DNA from: Trichocoleus sp. FACHB-46
GTDB taxonomy: Bacteria; Cyanobacteriota; Cyanobacteriia; FACHB-46
Reading direction: 5' to 3'
Assembly (NCBI RefSeq): GCF_014695385.1
Contig: NZ_JACJOD010000076.1
Coordinates: 1-64,000, forward strand
DNA length: 64,000 bases
A program made the translations under genes and the position numbers. Under the pieces are notes generated by a model that was given only the letters and a program-made list of their open reading frames with translations, made no database searches and was not told the DNA's origin. Of this stretch, positions 17,901 through 25,602 are shown piece by piece; position 1 is the stretch's first letter, and the number at the start of each line of letters is the position of its first letter.

Positions 17901-19817
17901 CGGGATCTGTACGCCTTTGGGCTTGCCCGTGGAGCCTGAGGTATAGATCGTGTAAGCCAGATTTTCACCTGTAGCCTGGCTCATGGGGTTCTCAGAGTTG
18001 CAACGGGCGTTGGCGAAGCCTGAGCTTGCTCGTATCGCGTCCCAATCGCTATCCAGACAAACAAACTGAGCGCTATGTTGAGGTAAGGTCTCTAACAGCG
18101 ATCGCTGCGTCACTAACACAGGAGCCTGGGAGTCCTCCAGCATCAAGGCAATGCGATCGGACGGATGGGCAGGGTCAATCGGCACATAGGCACCCCCCGC
18201 TTTCAGGATGCCTAATAAGCCAACGATGAGATTGAGCGATCGCTCTACCGCAATGGCAACCAGCACCTCTGGACCAACACCGAGAGAACGCAGATAGTGA
18301 GCTAGTTGATTGGCTCGTTGATTGAGTTCTTGATAGGTCAAGGATTGATCTACGTAGGTAACTGCAATCGCATCAGGGGTACGCTCAACCTGTATCTCAA
18401 ACCATTCATGAACACAGCCAGGGGGAATGGTTTGAGCCTCGCGATCGCGAGTATTCCACTCAAACAATAACTGATGTTGTTCCGCCGCAGTCAGGAGCGG
18501 GATCTCTGCCAGCGATTGCTCAGAATTGGCGATCATGCGCTCCAGTAAGCTGCGGAGATGACCGAGGAGACGGGCGATCGCCTGTGGCTCAAATCGTTGC
18601 TCGTTGTAGGTCAGTTCAATTTGCCAGGAAGTGCCTGGGTGAATGACCACGGTTAATGGATAGTTGGTCTGCTCAAATGTCCAGATATCCTGAACCGCCA
18701 CAGAATCTGTTGCCTGTTGGAGGCTAGTATCGATCGGATAATTCTCAAAAACCAAGAGGCTGTCAAATAGCGGCGTACCTTTAGGAATTTGGCTCCACGA
18801 TTGGATCTGTACCAGGGGTGTGTATTCGTATTGCCGCATCTCCGCCTGTTGCAGCTGCAGTTGTTGCAGCCAAGGCAGCAAGGTTGCTTCGGGTGACACC
18901 TGAACACAGACAGGCAAAGTGTTGATCAGCAATCCCACAATCGTTTCAGCAGCGGCTAAAGAGGGAGGACGACCGGAAACGGTGCTGCCAAACACAACCT
19001 GTGCTTCCCCGCTGTAGCAACTCAACAATAATGCCCAGGCTCCCTGCATCAAGGTGTTCAGGGTGAGCTGATGTTGGCGGGCAAATTGGCTTAGGGCATA
19101 GGTGATCTCTGAGTCCAGTTCGAGTGACTGACGGGCAATGGAATTGGATATGTGGCGATCGCCTTGGCGACGGTCAATCGCGAGTGCGGTTGGTGCAGCA
19201 ATATCCTTGAGACTGTCTTGCCAGAAGGTTTTCGCGGCGGCTAAGTCTTGCTGTTGTAGCCAAGCGATGTAGTCTCCAAAGGGGCGACTGTTGATAATGG
19301 GAAGTGCCTCTCCCTGACGCAATGCTGCATAGGTTGTCCAGACTTGCTGCAACACCATCGCGGTTGACCATCCATCCAAAATTAGATGGTGCTTGCTCCA
19401 AATTAAGTGATAGCGATCGTCACTCAACCAAATCAGGCTGAGCCGCATCAAGGGTGGGCAAGTGAGATCGAACCCTCGCTGTCGATCCTGCTGGATGTAT
19501 GTTTGTAACTGCTGGTGCTGTTGTTCCGGAGACTGCGATCGCCAATCGAACTGTTCGATCGTCAGCGTCACTTGCCGACAAACGATTTGCAAGGGCTTTT
19601 CTAACCCTTCCCACTGAAGCCCTGTGCGGAGGATAGCGTAGTGTTGGATGACCGTCTGCCATGCCTGTTCTAGTTGCTGTGGATGAACATCTCCCTGAAG
19701 CACACAGCCAAACTGACCTACGTAGATATCTGCTTCGGGCGTGTAGAGGCTGTGAAACAGAATCCCCTGTTGGGTAGGAGACAGCTCGTATAGGTTTTCA
19801 ATTTGGTTCAGGTTCAT
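11934..19817 (-). CDS. NRPS, C-A(Gly)-PCP-C-A(Lys2-like)-PCP-C
   Basis: A 2627-residue bimodular synthetase with an extra C domain. Order: C (SKHHLILDGWS near residue 140, post-epimerase type), A1 (YTSGSTG near 626), PCP (GGHSLL near 1021), C (MHHIITDGWS near 1219), A2 (FTSGTTG near 1707), PCP (GGHSLL near 2101), and a final C (LHHIISDAWS near 2297) that must serve the next, interface-headed protein. A1 reads D-I-L-Q-L-G-M-I-W-K, one residue from the classical glycine code. A2 is divergent: GLAHDPLLRDIFAPLWVGA resembles alpha-aminoadipate reductase (Lys2) adenylation domains, and its code D-P-R-H-C-G-V-Q-I-K shares DPRH with aminoadipate codes. Its substrate is unknown. The ATG overlaps the preceding stop by four bases (ATGA). 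Confidence 0.93.
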   Translation of the reverse strand: MNLNQIENLYELSPTQQGILFHSLYTPEADIYVGQFGCVLQGDVHPQQLEQAWQTVIQHYAILRTGLQWEGLEKPLQIVCRQVTLTIEQFDWRSQSPEQQHQQLQTYIQQDRQRGFDLTCPPLMRLSLIWLSDDRYHLIWSKHHLILDGWSTAMVLQQVWTTYAALRQGEALPIINSRPFGDYIAWLQQQDLAAAKTFWQDSLKDIAAPTALAIDRRQGDRHISNSIARQSLELDSEITYALSQFARQHQLTLNTLMQGAWALLLSCYSGEAQVVFGSTVSGRPPSLAAAETIVGLLINTLPVCVQVSPEATLLPWLQQLQLQQAEMRQYEYTPLVQIQSWSQIPKGTPLFDSLLVFENYPIDTSLQQATDSVAVQDIWTFEQTNYPLTVVIHPGTSWQIELTYNEQRFEPQAIARLLGHLRSLLERMIANSEQSLAEIPLLTAAEQHQLLFEWNTRDREAQTIPPGCVHEWFEIQVERTPDAIAVTYVDQSLTYQELNQRANQLAHYLRSLGVGPEVLVAIAVERSLNLIVGLLGILKAGGAYVPIDPAHPSDRIALMLEDSQAPVLVTQRSLLETLPQHSAQFVCLDSDWDAIRASSGFANARCNSENPMSQATGENLAYTIYTSGSTGKPKGVQIPHHALTNFLHSMRQEPGLTAEDVLLSVTTICFDIAALEVYLPLITGARLVLASRGTAMDAQQLIQLMRQSGATVMQATPATWRLLLAAGWQGNPQLKILCGGEALSHELADQLLVRSQSLWNMYGPTETTIWSMVERVEPWNESVRLGRAIANTQIYVLNQSLQPVPIGVPGELHIGGAGLARGYLNRPELTQERFIVNPFRHMSSLPILGEIEVGGADRLYKTGDLVRYLSDGTLEFLGRIDHQVKLRGFRIELGEIEAVLGQHLDVREQVVILRQDGGGNQQLVAYVVSQADAKSDPSQLRDWLKAKLPEYMVPSAFVILEALPLTLNGKIDRKQLPAPDWTELTKTFVAPQTDTEAAIAKLWAQVLGVNTIGIHDNFFELGGHSLLATQIMSRIREAFAVELPLRCLFESPTVEELAATISQRTQDSTNTSAPLKPVDRDTAPLPLSLSQQRLWFLHQLEPNSSAYHLSAALRFTGNLDVTVLERSLNAILERHEILRTRFQILDGEPVQAIAPTLKINIPIVDWQDLRPSIQEAETAQFIQAEIEQAFDLGQAPLFRIKLLRLSPTHHLAVLTMHHIITDGWSMNAFVQELTELYTAFIIPPRGNAFSEHSSPLSPLPIQYADFAIWQRQRLQGEFLEQQLSYWKQQLQNASAQLALPTDHLAPGFKGEKRSHILPAALSAAIKGLGHKEGATLFMTLLAAFKLLLYRYTDQSDLCVGSPIAGRTQQDTEALIGFFVNTLVLRTDLSGQPSFRELLQRVRGVTLDAYAHQEVPFEKLVEVLQPERQLNQTPLFQVFFNLLNYRDSKLELPGVTVEAIANDHAHSKFDLTFYAWEQEDQIHLEWVYNAHRFCPERIAIMQEQFQELLEQVVTNPEQAITQFSLVTPTTQTLLPNPEAPLLESWAGSIQSHFTEQAKRHPNQLAIVDRDETWSYAELDAWSNQLAHYLRLHGIQSQDVVAIYGDRCAALVLALLGIWKAGAVFLILDPSYPVGALRDRLQIARPQGWIQIGAELPDELQVVLQELSCRCELDLSLRSAIEQCLQDYSSHHPGIEVEAHDLAYVTFTSGTTGEPKAVLGEHAPLSHFFQWYHKTLQLEPSDRFSLLSGLAHDPLLRDIFAPLWVGATLYIPDAEQIGTPGCLQTWIRQQEITISHLTPAMAQLLLSEGVEDTQPKGIPSLRYVCSGGDILTRSLVERLRAIASAVTCINVYGTTETPQIMGHYVIPPTVPIEELRDRLPIGQGIADVQLLILNESQQLAGIGEVGEIYVRSPYLARGYLNDEALTQARFISRTNALGERLYKTGDFGRYLPDGSIEYLGRRDQQVKIRGFRVELGAIASILTQHPEVQDAVVILHEEASQPQRLIAYVVSPSQTVDLVDSLRTTLKAQLPSYMMPSDIVVLETLPLTPNGKIDRKALPIPERQEVAISNHARSPVEEVLTGIWAQVLELENVGIHDNFFDLGGHSLLATQVISRLNRAFEIELPLRDLFEAPTVAGLAAQIETTLRSASGEPIPAIQPLSREQTIFPLSFAQRRLWVLDQLEPGNPFYNIPIAVKLSGALEIAVLEQSFQEIIQRHANLRTTFTTVEGEPVQAIAPHLPFELPIIDLQALPATEQTVEVQRLISEEAQHAFDLSQGPLLRATLLKLSDSEHILLLNLHHIISDAWSMGVLVRELADLYAAFVSQAPSLLAPLSIQYPDFAVWQQQWLQGDRYQAQLDYWKQQLRGLPVLALPTDHPRPAVQSFRGASHTIQLSKDLSQQLRSLSQQSGVTLFMTLLTAFEALLHWYTGQENLVVGTDIANRHPVETEGLIGFFVNQLVLRTDASGNPTLTDLLHRVRQITLDAYTHQDLPFDHLVEALNPPRDLSRTPLFQAKFVLQNAPMPSLSLANLNLEVLEVDRGTAKFDLLINLADTPEGIQGSLYYSTDLFEVASMTRLWERFEFALQYLVAQPESHLSELAIALTEADRAQHRRSQQQKLRQMRRKVTPIS
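16040..16092. repeat. in-frame short-repeat insertion in C-domain loop
   Basis: GAGAGGAGAGAGGGGTGAGG followed by one copy of the TTCGCTGAAAGCGTTCCCG element, inside the second C domain, between the coding for ELYTAF and LPIQYADF. The encoded peptide includes PPRGNAFSEHSSPLSP. The final C domain of the same protein has a shorter, unrelated linker at this point, so the stretch is an insertion. Confidence 0.75.
17251..17287. repeat. C-rich repeat insertion in A-domain loop
   Basis: A C-rich block (GCCCCCCCCACC, then TTTCCCCCAGAATTGGG) lies just before motif A7 of the glycine-activating domain and encodes LPILGEIEVGGAD on the minus strand. It belongs with the blocks at 22636 and 32875 and occupies the same protein loop as the heptamer repeats in other modules. 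Confidence 0.6.
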
Positions 19818-22800
19818 TGGGCACCCCCACGGGTTTGGCTCATTCGGGCGAACAGTTTGTTGAGGTCAGCTTGGCTAACGTTGGCTTGCGGGAAGTCAGA
19901 AGGCGTGAAGTTACTCACTGGAGCTGCTTCAGGGTGGAGGATCGATCGCAAACTCGTCAGAAACTGCTGCGTCAGTCGCTCGATCACTGGCAGAGCATGA
20001 ATTTTTGGGTTGTAAATCCAATCCAACTGCAAACGCCCTTCTAACACCAAGGCATTGACTTCGAGCAAATACTGCCGCTGAGCTTGAGGACTGCGGGTGG
20101 CTCCGGTGTCAGTAGTCGCCATGCGGAATAGTGAGGAAGCGGCTAAGGTCGCGTCAAACTGTCCTAGATAGTTGAACAGAATCTCAGCTTGGGGTGCGTT
20201 TTGCAGGTTGGTTCGCACTAATTCATCGGAGCTGAGATAACGCAAAATGCCATAATCTACGCCACTGTGAGGTATCTGCCGCAACTGTTCTTTCACAGAC
20301 TTCAATACCTCACTCACTTCTGCCTGAGCATCCACCGCTAAACGGGCAGGGTAGATGGCAGTGAACCAGCCAACTGTCCGGGAGACATCTGCTTCTGACA
20401 GCACTTCCCGTCCATGTCCTTCCAAATCAATTAGAAAGTCTGTCTTGCCTGTCCAAGTCGCGAGGCTGTGGGCTAATGCCGTCAGTAATACTTCATCCAC
20501 CTGTGCCCGGTAAGTCTTGGGCATGGCCTGGAGTAAGGTTTGGGTTTCGTCTGCATTGAGCGAGACAGAGAGGGTTTGGGCAGAGGCGATCGCATTCTCT
20601 CCAGTTCCATCTCCCGGTAACATAGCCACAGAAGCATTCAAGGTTTGCAACCAGTAATCAACTGTTTTCTGGCAAGCTTCTGACTGCACATAGGTTTGCA
20701 ACTGCTTTGCCCACCGCTGGAAGGAGGTTGTTTTAGGAGATAACTGCACCAATTGGCCTTGCGCCAGTTGGTGATAGGCTGTTTGCAAATCCTCCAATAG
20801 TACCCGCCAAGACAGACCATCCACTGCCAAATGGTGAATCACAATCAGCAGTTGATCCGATTGCTGTGCCCCTCGCTGAAATAGCACCCCTCGCAGTAGT
20901 GGCCCTGTTTCTAAATTCAGGCTAGTTTGCGCCCGGTGAGCCGCTTGAGCGATCGCCTCTTGCTGACTTTCAACTTGATTCGATAGATCCATCACCGTGA
21001 ATGGAATCTCTTTTTCAAGACCACCATTCATCTGATGCCACGTATCCTCGACACGCTGAAATCTCAGCCGCAGCGCATCATGATGATTCATCAGATGTTG
21101 GATCGCCTGCTGCAAAATTTCAACTCGTAGCGGAGCTTGCGCTTCTAGGAAAACAGCTTGGTTCCAGTGGTGAGGTTCTGCCAAGTTTTGCTCAAAGAAG
21201 CGATGCTGAATTGGGGTCAAGAGAACTGCACCTGTAACGAGTGCTTGAGTTGCCGTTAAATCGCCCTGCGGCTGACTTTCAACTACTAGCGCCAATTGAG
21301 CGATCGTCTGGTGTTCAAACAACTGCCGAGGTGTGAAGCGTAACCCGATTTGGTTGGCTTTGGCGATCGCCTGAATGCTCAGGATGGAATCTCCCCCCAA
21401 CTCAAAGAAGTTGTCATAAATGCCCACCTCAGCGACATGCAAAACGCTTGACCAGATAGCACTCAGTTGTCGCTCAACTTCATTACGAGGCGCAGCAAAG
21501 GCAGGTTTGGCGATCGAATTTTGTGTTTTGGGAGCGGGTAAGGCTTGCCGATCTAATTTGCCATTGGCAGTCAGGGGCAAAGCTTTCAAGCTAACGAAAG
21601 CAGACGGCACCATATATTCTGGTAATCGTTCTGCTAAAAAGGAGCGCAGCGTCTCTGCCAAGCCTGGGGTATCCGGAGTCTGTGGTACAACATAGGCTAC
21701 CAATTGCGGCTGATTCGGTTGATCTTCTCGTTTGATTACTGCTAGCGATCGCATGTCTGGATGCTGTCGCAAAACGCTCTCTACTTCTCCCAGTTCAATC
21801 CGAAAGCCACGAATTTTTACCTGATCATCTGCCCGACCCAAAAACTCAATCGTGCCATCCGGGAGATAACGAGCCAGATCTCCGGTTTTATATAGGAGTG
21901 AGGAGTGAGGGATGAGGAGTGAGGAGTGACGAATAAAGCGTTCTTGGGTTAACTCAGGTTGTTGCCAATATCCTCGTGCTACATTCGCTCCGCCAATGTA
22001 GATTTCGCCAGGAACACCGACGGGAACAGGTTGTCGGCACTCGTTGAGGAGATAGATTTGGATATTAGCGATCGGAGTTCCCAAAGGCACTATCTCGGAC
22101 TCAGGCAATGTCTCAGGAACTGCATAGGTGAGAACGCCCACAGCTGTCTCTGTAGGGCCGTAGTGATTGAAGATTTGGCAACTAGGAGCCTGCTGCCGCA
22201 CTTGCTCAACCAACGCTCCACTCAATGCTTCTCCGCCTAGAATCAAGCGCTGACGTGGGAGAAAGCGATGTACATCAGGTGAGGTCAGCAGTGCCCGTAA
22301 ATGGGATGGCACAATCTTGAGACAGTCGATGGGGTAGCGATCGCCATATTCCGCTAAGGCTGCTGGGTTCATCACCCGATCTTGGGAGAGGATATGGAGA
22401 CATCCCCCAAAACAGAGGGAGGCAAAAATCATCGTGTTGCCCAGATCTGCTGCGAAGGTAGAGACGAGGGCAAAATTAGCGCCTAGAGGTAGTTCGTCGA
22501 ATTTGAGCGATCGCTGCACCCCATACAAATAGTTGCTGAGCTGCCGATGTTCAACTGCCACACCTTTAGGTTTCCCGGTGGAGCCAGAGGTAAACAGGAT
22601 ATAGGCTAGATTTGCAGGCGTGATTACAGCAGTTTTAGCCCCCCCACCCCCCCAACTTTGGGAAGAAACGGAGTCAAACTCACACGCTGAGGCAATCTCA
22701 TGATCCAAACGAATCACGGTTGATGCTGCATCGGCAGGAAGTTTTGTCAGTAAAGAGGATTGCGTGATCAGAACTGGAATCTCTGCCTCTTGCAGTCGTG

Positions 22801-24394
22801 CTGCTAAGGCCGCAGGTGGCAAGTTAGGATCGAAAGGAACATACGCGCCCCCCGCCTTGAGGATGGCAAGCAAGCTAATGATCATTTCTAGCGATCGCTC
22901 CAGGTAAATCGCTACCGGAGTTTCTAGCTCCACACCTCGTTGCTGCAACTCATATGCAAGTTGATTCGCCTTATCGTTGAGCTGTTGGTAGGTGAGCGAC
23001 TCGTCTTCAAAGACCACCGCAACTTGACCTGGCGATCGCTCGACCTGCGTCTCAAACAGCTCATGAATGCAGAGTTCCGGATACTCTACAGCGGTTTGAT
23101 TGAGGGTAAGGAGGTGCTGGCGATCGCTCTCGGTTAGGATCTTCAATTTGCCAATAGCTGTCTGCGGATCGCGAATCACGTTCTCCAAGAGAACTGTCAA
23201 GCGTCCTGCCAATTGCTGAACAGCCCCAGCTTCAAATGCTTGAGCGTTATAGTGTAGTTCCAGGTTTAGTTCTTCACGCTGCTGACCTACCAGCTTGAGC
23301 TGAAACGGCTCGATGTGAATTTGCCGCTGCTGGATTGTCCAGTTGAGATTGTTAGACGCAAAGGATGGTGATTGATCCAGCCATTCAAAGCTAAAAGGGA
23401 GAAAAGGTGGATGATGGGCGATCGCTAGTTCTGGCACATCCTTCCAAGTAAAGGCTTCTTGCCATTGGGCTGTGGTTTGGAGGGAGGTGTGGATTTGTTG
23501 GAGCAGGGTGGCAAAGGGCAGAGTTGCTTCTAGCTCAGAGCCGATCGGCAGAACTTTTGCCAGTAGACCCAGAGCCGCTTCCAGCTCCTCATAGTGCCGC
23601 CCCGCATCCGTCACACCCAAGATAAAAGTGGATTGATCGGTGTGTCGCCACAGCAGGGCTTGCCAAGCCACTAGAAGTAAGGTGGAAAGAGAAACTTGAT
23701 GAGATTGGGCGATCGCGGTTAGCGCTTGAGTCTGTTCGCCAGAAATAGTTAGGGTCACTTGCTGAAATTGAAATCCTAGTTTTTCAGGCGATCGCTGTTG
23801 GCAGGGTAGTTGCAAACGCTCTAAGGGAATCCAAGGTTGCTGTCGCCAGTAGACTCTCCCTGTTGCGGCCTCCTCACTTTCTAGCAGTTCACATTGCCAA
23901 GCAGCGAGATCGGCATACTGCACTGGATCAACCACATATTCTTCTCCCTGCCCAATCGCGGCATAGGCTTGACTGATTTGATCGACTAAATGCGTCAGGG
24001 CGATCGCATCGGTACACCAAATCGAGAGAATTAGTTGCAGGAGATGTTGATCAGTTGCCAGTTGGGTTAAACGTACTGTCAGCGGAGAGCAATCCGTGGT
24101 CAAAGCACCTGGCTCGAACCCCATTGCTTGTCCATCCCAAGATTCCAGGGTGGGGAGATGGTCTGTAATCACCTGCAAAGGGAGATCCGTTCCGGGCAAA
24201 ACGGCGATCGCAGTGCGGAGAATTTCGTGCTGCTGCGCTACCTGCTGGATCGCTGCTTCTAAAACCTGAAATTGCAGATCTCCCTCAATGCGAATCAGAC
24301 AGGTTGCCCACTTGGCGGACTGTTGATCTTGCTGAAACTGACATCGCTGTTGCTGCGGTGAAAGCTGGAATCCTTCAAGGGTTGGAGTTTGCAT
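19814..24394 (-). CDS. NRPS, interface-A(Asp)-PCP-E
   Basis: A 1526-residue synthetase. The N-terminal condensation-like domain lacks HHxxxDG (it reads ILSIWCTDAIA near residue 123), as in interface domains of beta-hydroxyaspartate siderophore synthetases. The A domain (FTSGSTG near 600) has the variant core TFAADLGNTMIF. Aligned to GrsA its code is D-L-T-K-I-G-H-V-G-K, essentially the aspartate code. PCP (FFELGGDSIL near 1000) and epimerase (HHLAVDGLSW near 1188; EGHGRE; RTVGWFT) follow. The gene lies directly downstream of the stand-alone hydroxylase at 24531-25586, the predicted partner that would hydroxylate Asp on this carrier protein. The condensing C domain is supplied by the Thr-module protein. 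The inferred residue is D-beta-hydroxyaspartate. The stop overlaps the next ATG (ATGA). Confidence 0.93.
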   Translation of the reverse strand: MQTPTLEGFQLSPQQQRCQFQQDQQSAKWATCLIRIEGDLQFQVLEAAIQQVAQQHEILRTAIAVLPGTDLPLQVITDHLPTLESWDGQAMGFEPGALTTDCSPLTVRLTQLATDQHLLQLILSIWCTDAIALTHLVDQISQAYAAIGQGEEYVVDPVQYADLAAWQCELLESEEAATGRVYWRQQPWIPLERLQLPCQQRSPEKLGFQFQQVTLTISGEQTQALTAIAQSHQVSLSTLLLVAWQALLWRHTDQSTFILGVTDAGRHYEELEAALGLLAKVLPIGSELEATLPFATLLQQIHTSLQTTAQWQEAFTWKDVPELAIAHHPPFLPFSFEWLDQSPSFASNNLNWTIQQRQIHIEPFQLKLVGQQREELNLELHYNAQAFEAGAVQQLAGRLTVLLENVIRDPQTAIGKLKILTESDRQHLLTLNQTAVEYPELCIHELFETQVERSPGQVAVVFEDESLTYQQLNDKANQLAYELQQRGVELETPVAIYLERSLEMIISLLAILKAGGAYVPFDPNLPPAALAARLQEAEIPVLITQSSLLTKLPADAASTVIRLDHEIASACEFDSVSSQSWGGGGAKTAVITPANLAYILFTSGSTGKPKGVAVEHRQLSNYLYGVQRSLKFDELPLGANFALVSTFAADLGNTMIFASLCFGGCLHILSQDRVMNPAALAEYGDRYPIDCLKIVPSHLRALLTSPDVHRFLPRQRLILGGEALSGALVEQVRQQAPSCQIFNHYGPTETAVGVLTYAVPETLPESEIVPLGTPIANIQIYLLNECRQPVPVGVPGEIYIGGANVARGYWQQPELTQERFIRHSSLLIPHSSLLYKTGDLARYLPDGTIEFLGRADDQVKIRGFRIELGEVESVLRQHPDMRSLAVIKREDQPNQPQLVAYVVPQTPDTPGLAETLRSFLAERLPEYMVPSAFVSLKALPLTANGKLDRQALPAPKTQNSIAKPAFAAPRNEVERQLSAIWSSVLHVAEVGIYDNFFELGGDSILSIQAIAKANQIGLRFTPRQLFEHQTIAQLALVVESQPQGDLTATQALVTGAVLLTPIQHRFFEQNLAEPHHWNQAVFLEAQAPLRVEILQQAIQHLMNHHDALRLRFQRVEDTWHQMNGGLEKEIPFTVMDLSNQVESQQEAIAQAAHRAQTSLNLETGPLLRGVLFQRGAQQSDQLLIVIHHLAVDGLSWRVLLEDLQTAYHQLAQGQLVQLSPKTTSFQRWAKQLQTYVQSEACQKTVDYWLQTLNASVAMLPGDGTGENAIASAQTLSVSLNADETQTLLQAMPKTYRAQVDEVLLTALAHSLATWTGKTDFLIDLEGHGREVLSEADVSRTVGWFTAIYPARLAVDAQAEVSEVLKSVKEQLRQIPHSGVDYGILRYLSSDELVRTNLQNAPQAEILFNYLGQFDATLAASSLFRMATTDTGATRSPQAQRQYLLEVNALVLEGRLQLDWIYNPKIHALPVIERLTQQFLTSLRSILHPEAAPVSNFTPSDFPQANVSQADLNKLFARMSQTRGGAQ
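21896..21930. repeat. heptanucleotide repeat in A-domain loop
   Basis: GGAGTGAGGAGTGAGG, then an imperfect repeat of the same 7-mer, sits between the coding for ERFIRH and LYKTGDLARY and encodes SSLLIPHSSL. Same loop and same repeat type as at 9306, 27769 and 36920. Confidence 0.7.
22636..22664. repeat. C-rich repeat insertion in A domain
   Basis: AGCCCCCCCACCCCCCCAAC followed by TTTGGG lies just upstream (in protein order) of the YILFTSGSTG core and encodes SQSWGGGGAKT. This type (runs of C, then a G run) resembles a common intergenic repeat of cyanobacteria and recurs at 17251 and 32875. Confidence 0.6.
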
Positions 24395-24530
24395 GATTGA
24401 ATCTGAAGTATCGGGTCTAGAGGAAGCGATCGCAGAGGCAGACGGGTAACGATTAGAGTAGGGGCGGCTTTAGGAGGAGATATCGAATCAGTTCAGCAAG
24501 GGATAGCCAAAACCCGCCCGTACGAGGTAT

Positions 24531-25586
24531 CTAATTGGTGTCAGGCAATCGCGATTCATAAGGTTCTGCCATCCCTACCACCACATTGCGGAGGCCGACA
24601 AAGGGAGTGCGTCCGTGAGCAGCGAGAAGGTTGTCGAGCAGCAGAATATCGCCTTGCTGCCAGGGGAAAATCACCATTTCTTGCTGATAGACTTCACGAA
24701 TCTCATCCAGAATGGAATCTTCAATGGGCGTTCCATCACCGTAGTAGGCATTGCGAGGCAGTTCTTCCGGGGGAACCACTGCCAGCAAAGACTCTCGCAC
24801 TGCTGGCGCTAAACTCGATACATGAAACAAATGGGCTTGATTAAACCAAACGCGATCGCCTGTGACTGGATGAGTCGCGATCGCTTGACAGACCTGTCGC
24901 GTTCTAAGGCGATCCTCACTGCGCCATTTCCACTCAATTCCTGCTTGCCGACAATAGACTTCTACTTCTGAGTGCTTTGAGGTTTGGAAAACTGTCTGCC
25001 AAGGAAGATCTAGACCACCGCCATAGTTGCGAACATACATTACCCGCTTCTCGATGAAGCGCTCCTTAATCTGGGAATCTAATTTTTGGAAAATTATGCG
25101 GCTATCCGCGATCGGGGTAGCTCCGTCTTCAACGGCGGGCTGTACGCAGTAAAAGGCGATTCTCAAAGGATAGCTACGGCTATAGGCCATCTCATTGTGG
25201 AGGGGAATCCACTGATCAGCTGGATATTCCGTTGAGGTATAGATCTTGCCGCTGACCGTGCTGCGGGGTGTGGAGCGATAGGAGTAATCGAGCAAGGAAC
25301 CATAAAGAGACTGCATCCATTGTTCAAAAGCGGGCACGCTGTTGATATTGAAGTTGCGAAACAGAATGCCGCCATGTTGCAACAGTTGGGATTCGAGCCA
25401 CTGCCGCTGATTCAGTGCCCAGGTTTCTAAATTCAAGCCTTCTACTTGGGGTTGAATGATCAGGGGTAAGGGCTGGTCTGGCTGCAGTTGGCTCGTCGTG
25501 ACTAGTTCTGTCGAAGCCGAAAAACTGACAGCTCGGCGTTTGATGCCTTGGAGTTTGAGACGGGAAGGGGATTCTGGGTGACTCAT
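24531..25586 (-). CDS. TauD/SyrP-like Fe(II)/2-oxoglutarate aspartyl beta-hydroxylase
   Basis: A 351-residue TauD/TfdA-family dioxygenase. GGILFRNFNI opens the core. The iron ligands appear as HNEMAYS (H-x-E) in the middle and AAHGRTPF near the end, and the arginine of that last motif is the expected 2-oxoglutarate ligand. The length and the HNEMAYS motif match the SyrP-type enzymes that hydroxylate carrier-bound aspartate at the beta carbon. The only hydroxylase of this type in the cluster, it would have to serve both interface-containing modules in trans (19814-24394 and 7243-11856). It lies 16 bases after the Thr-module gene and 136 bases before the Asp-module gene, same strand. The threo or erythro outcome cannot be told from sequence by eye. 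Confidence 0.88.
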   Translation of the reverse strand: MSHPESPSRLKLQGIKRRAVSFSASTELVTTSQLQPDQPLPLIIQPQVEGLNLETWALNQRQWLESQLLQHGGILFRNFNINSVPAFEQWMQSLYGSLLDYSYRSTPRSTVSGKIYTSTEYPADQWIPLHNEMAYSRSYPLRIAFYCVQPAVEDGATPIADSRIIFQKLDSQIKERFIEKRVMYVRNYGGGLDLPWQTVFQTSKHSEVEVYCRQAGIEWKWRSEDRLRTRQVCQAIATHPVTGDRVWFNQAHLFHVSSLAPAVRESLLAVVPPEELPRNAYYGDGTPIEDSILDEIREVYQQEMVIFPWQQGDILLLDNLLAAHGRTPFVGLRNVVVGMAEPYESRLPDTN

Positions 25587-25602
25587 GGTTTAAAGGTGTT
25601 TT

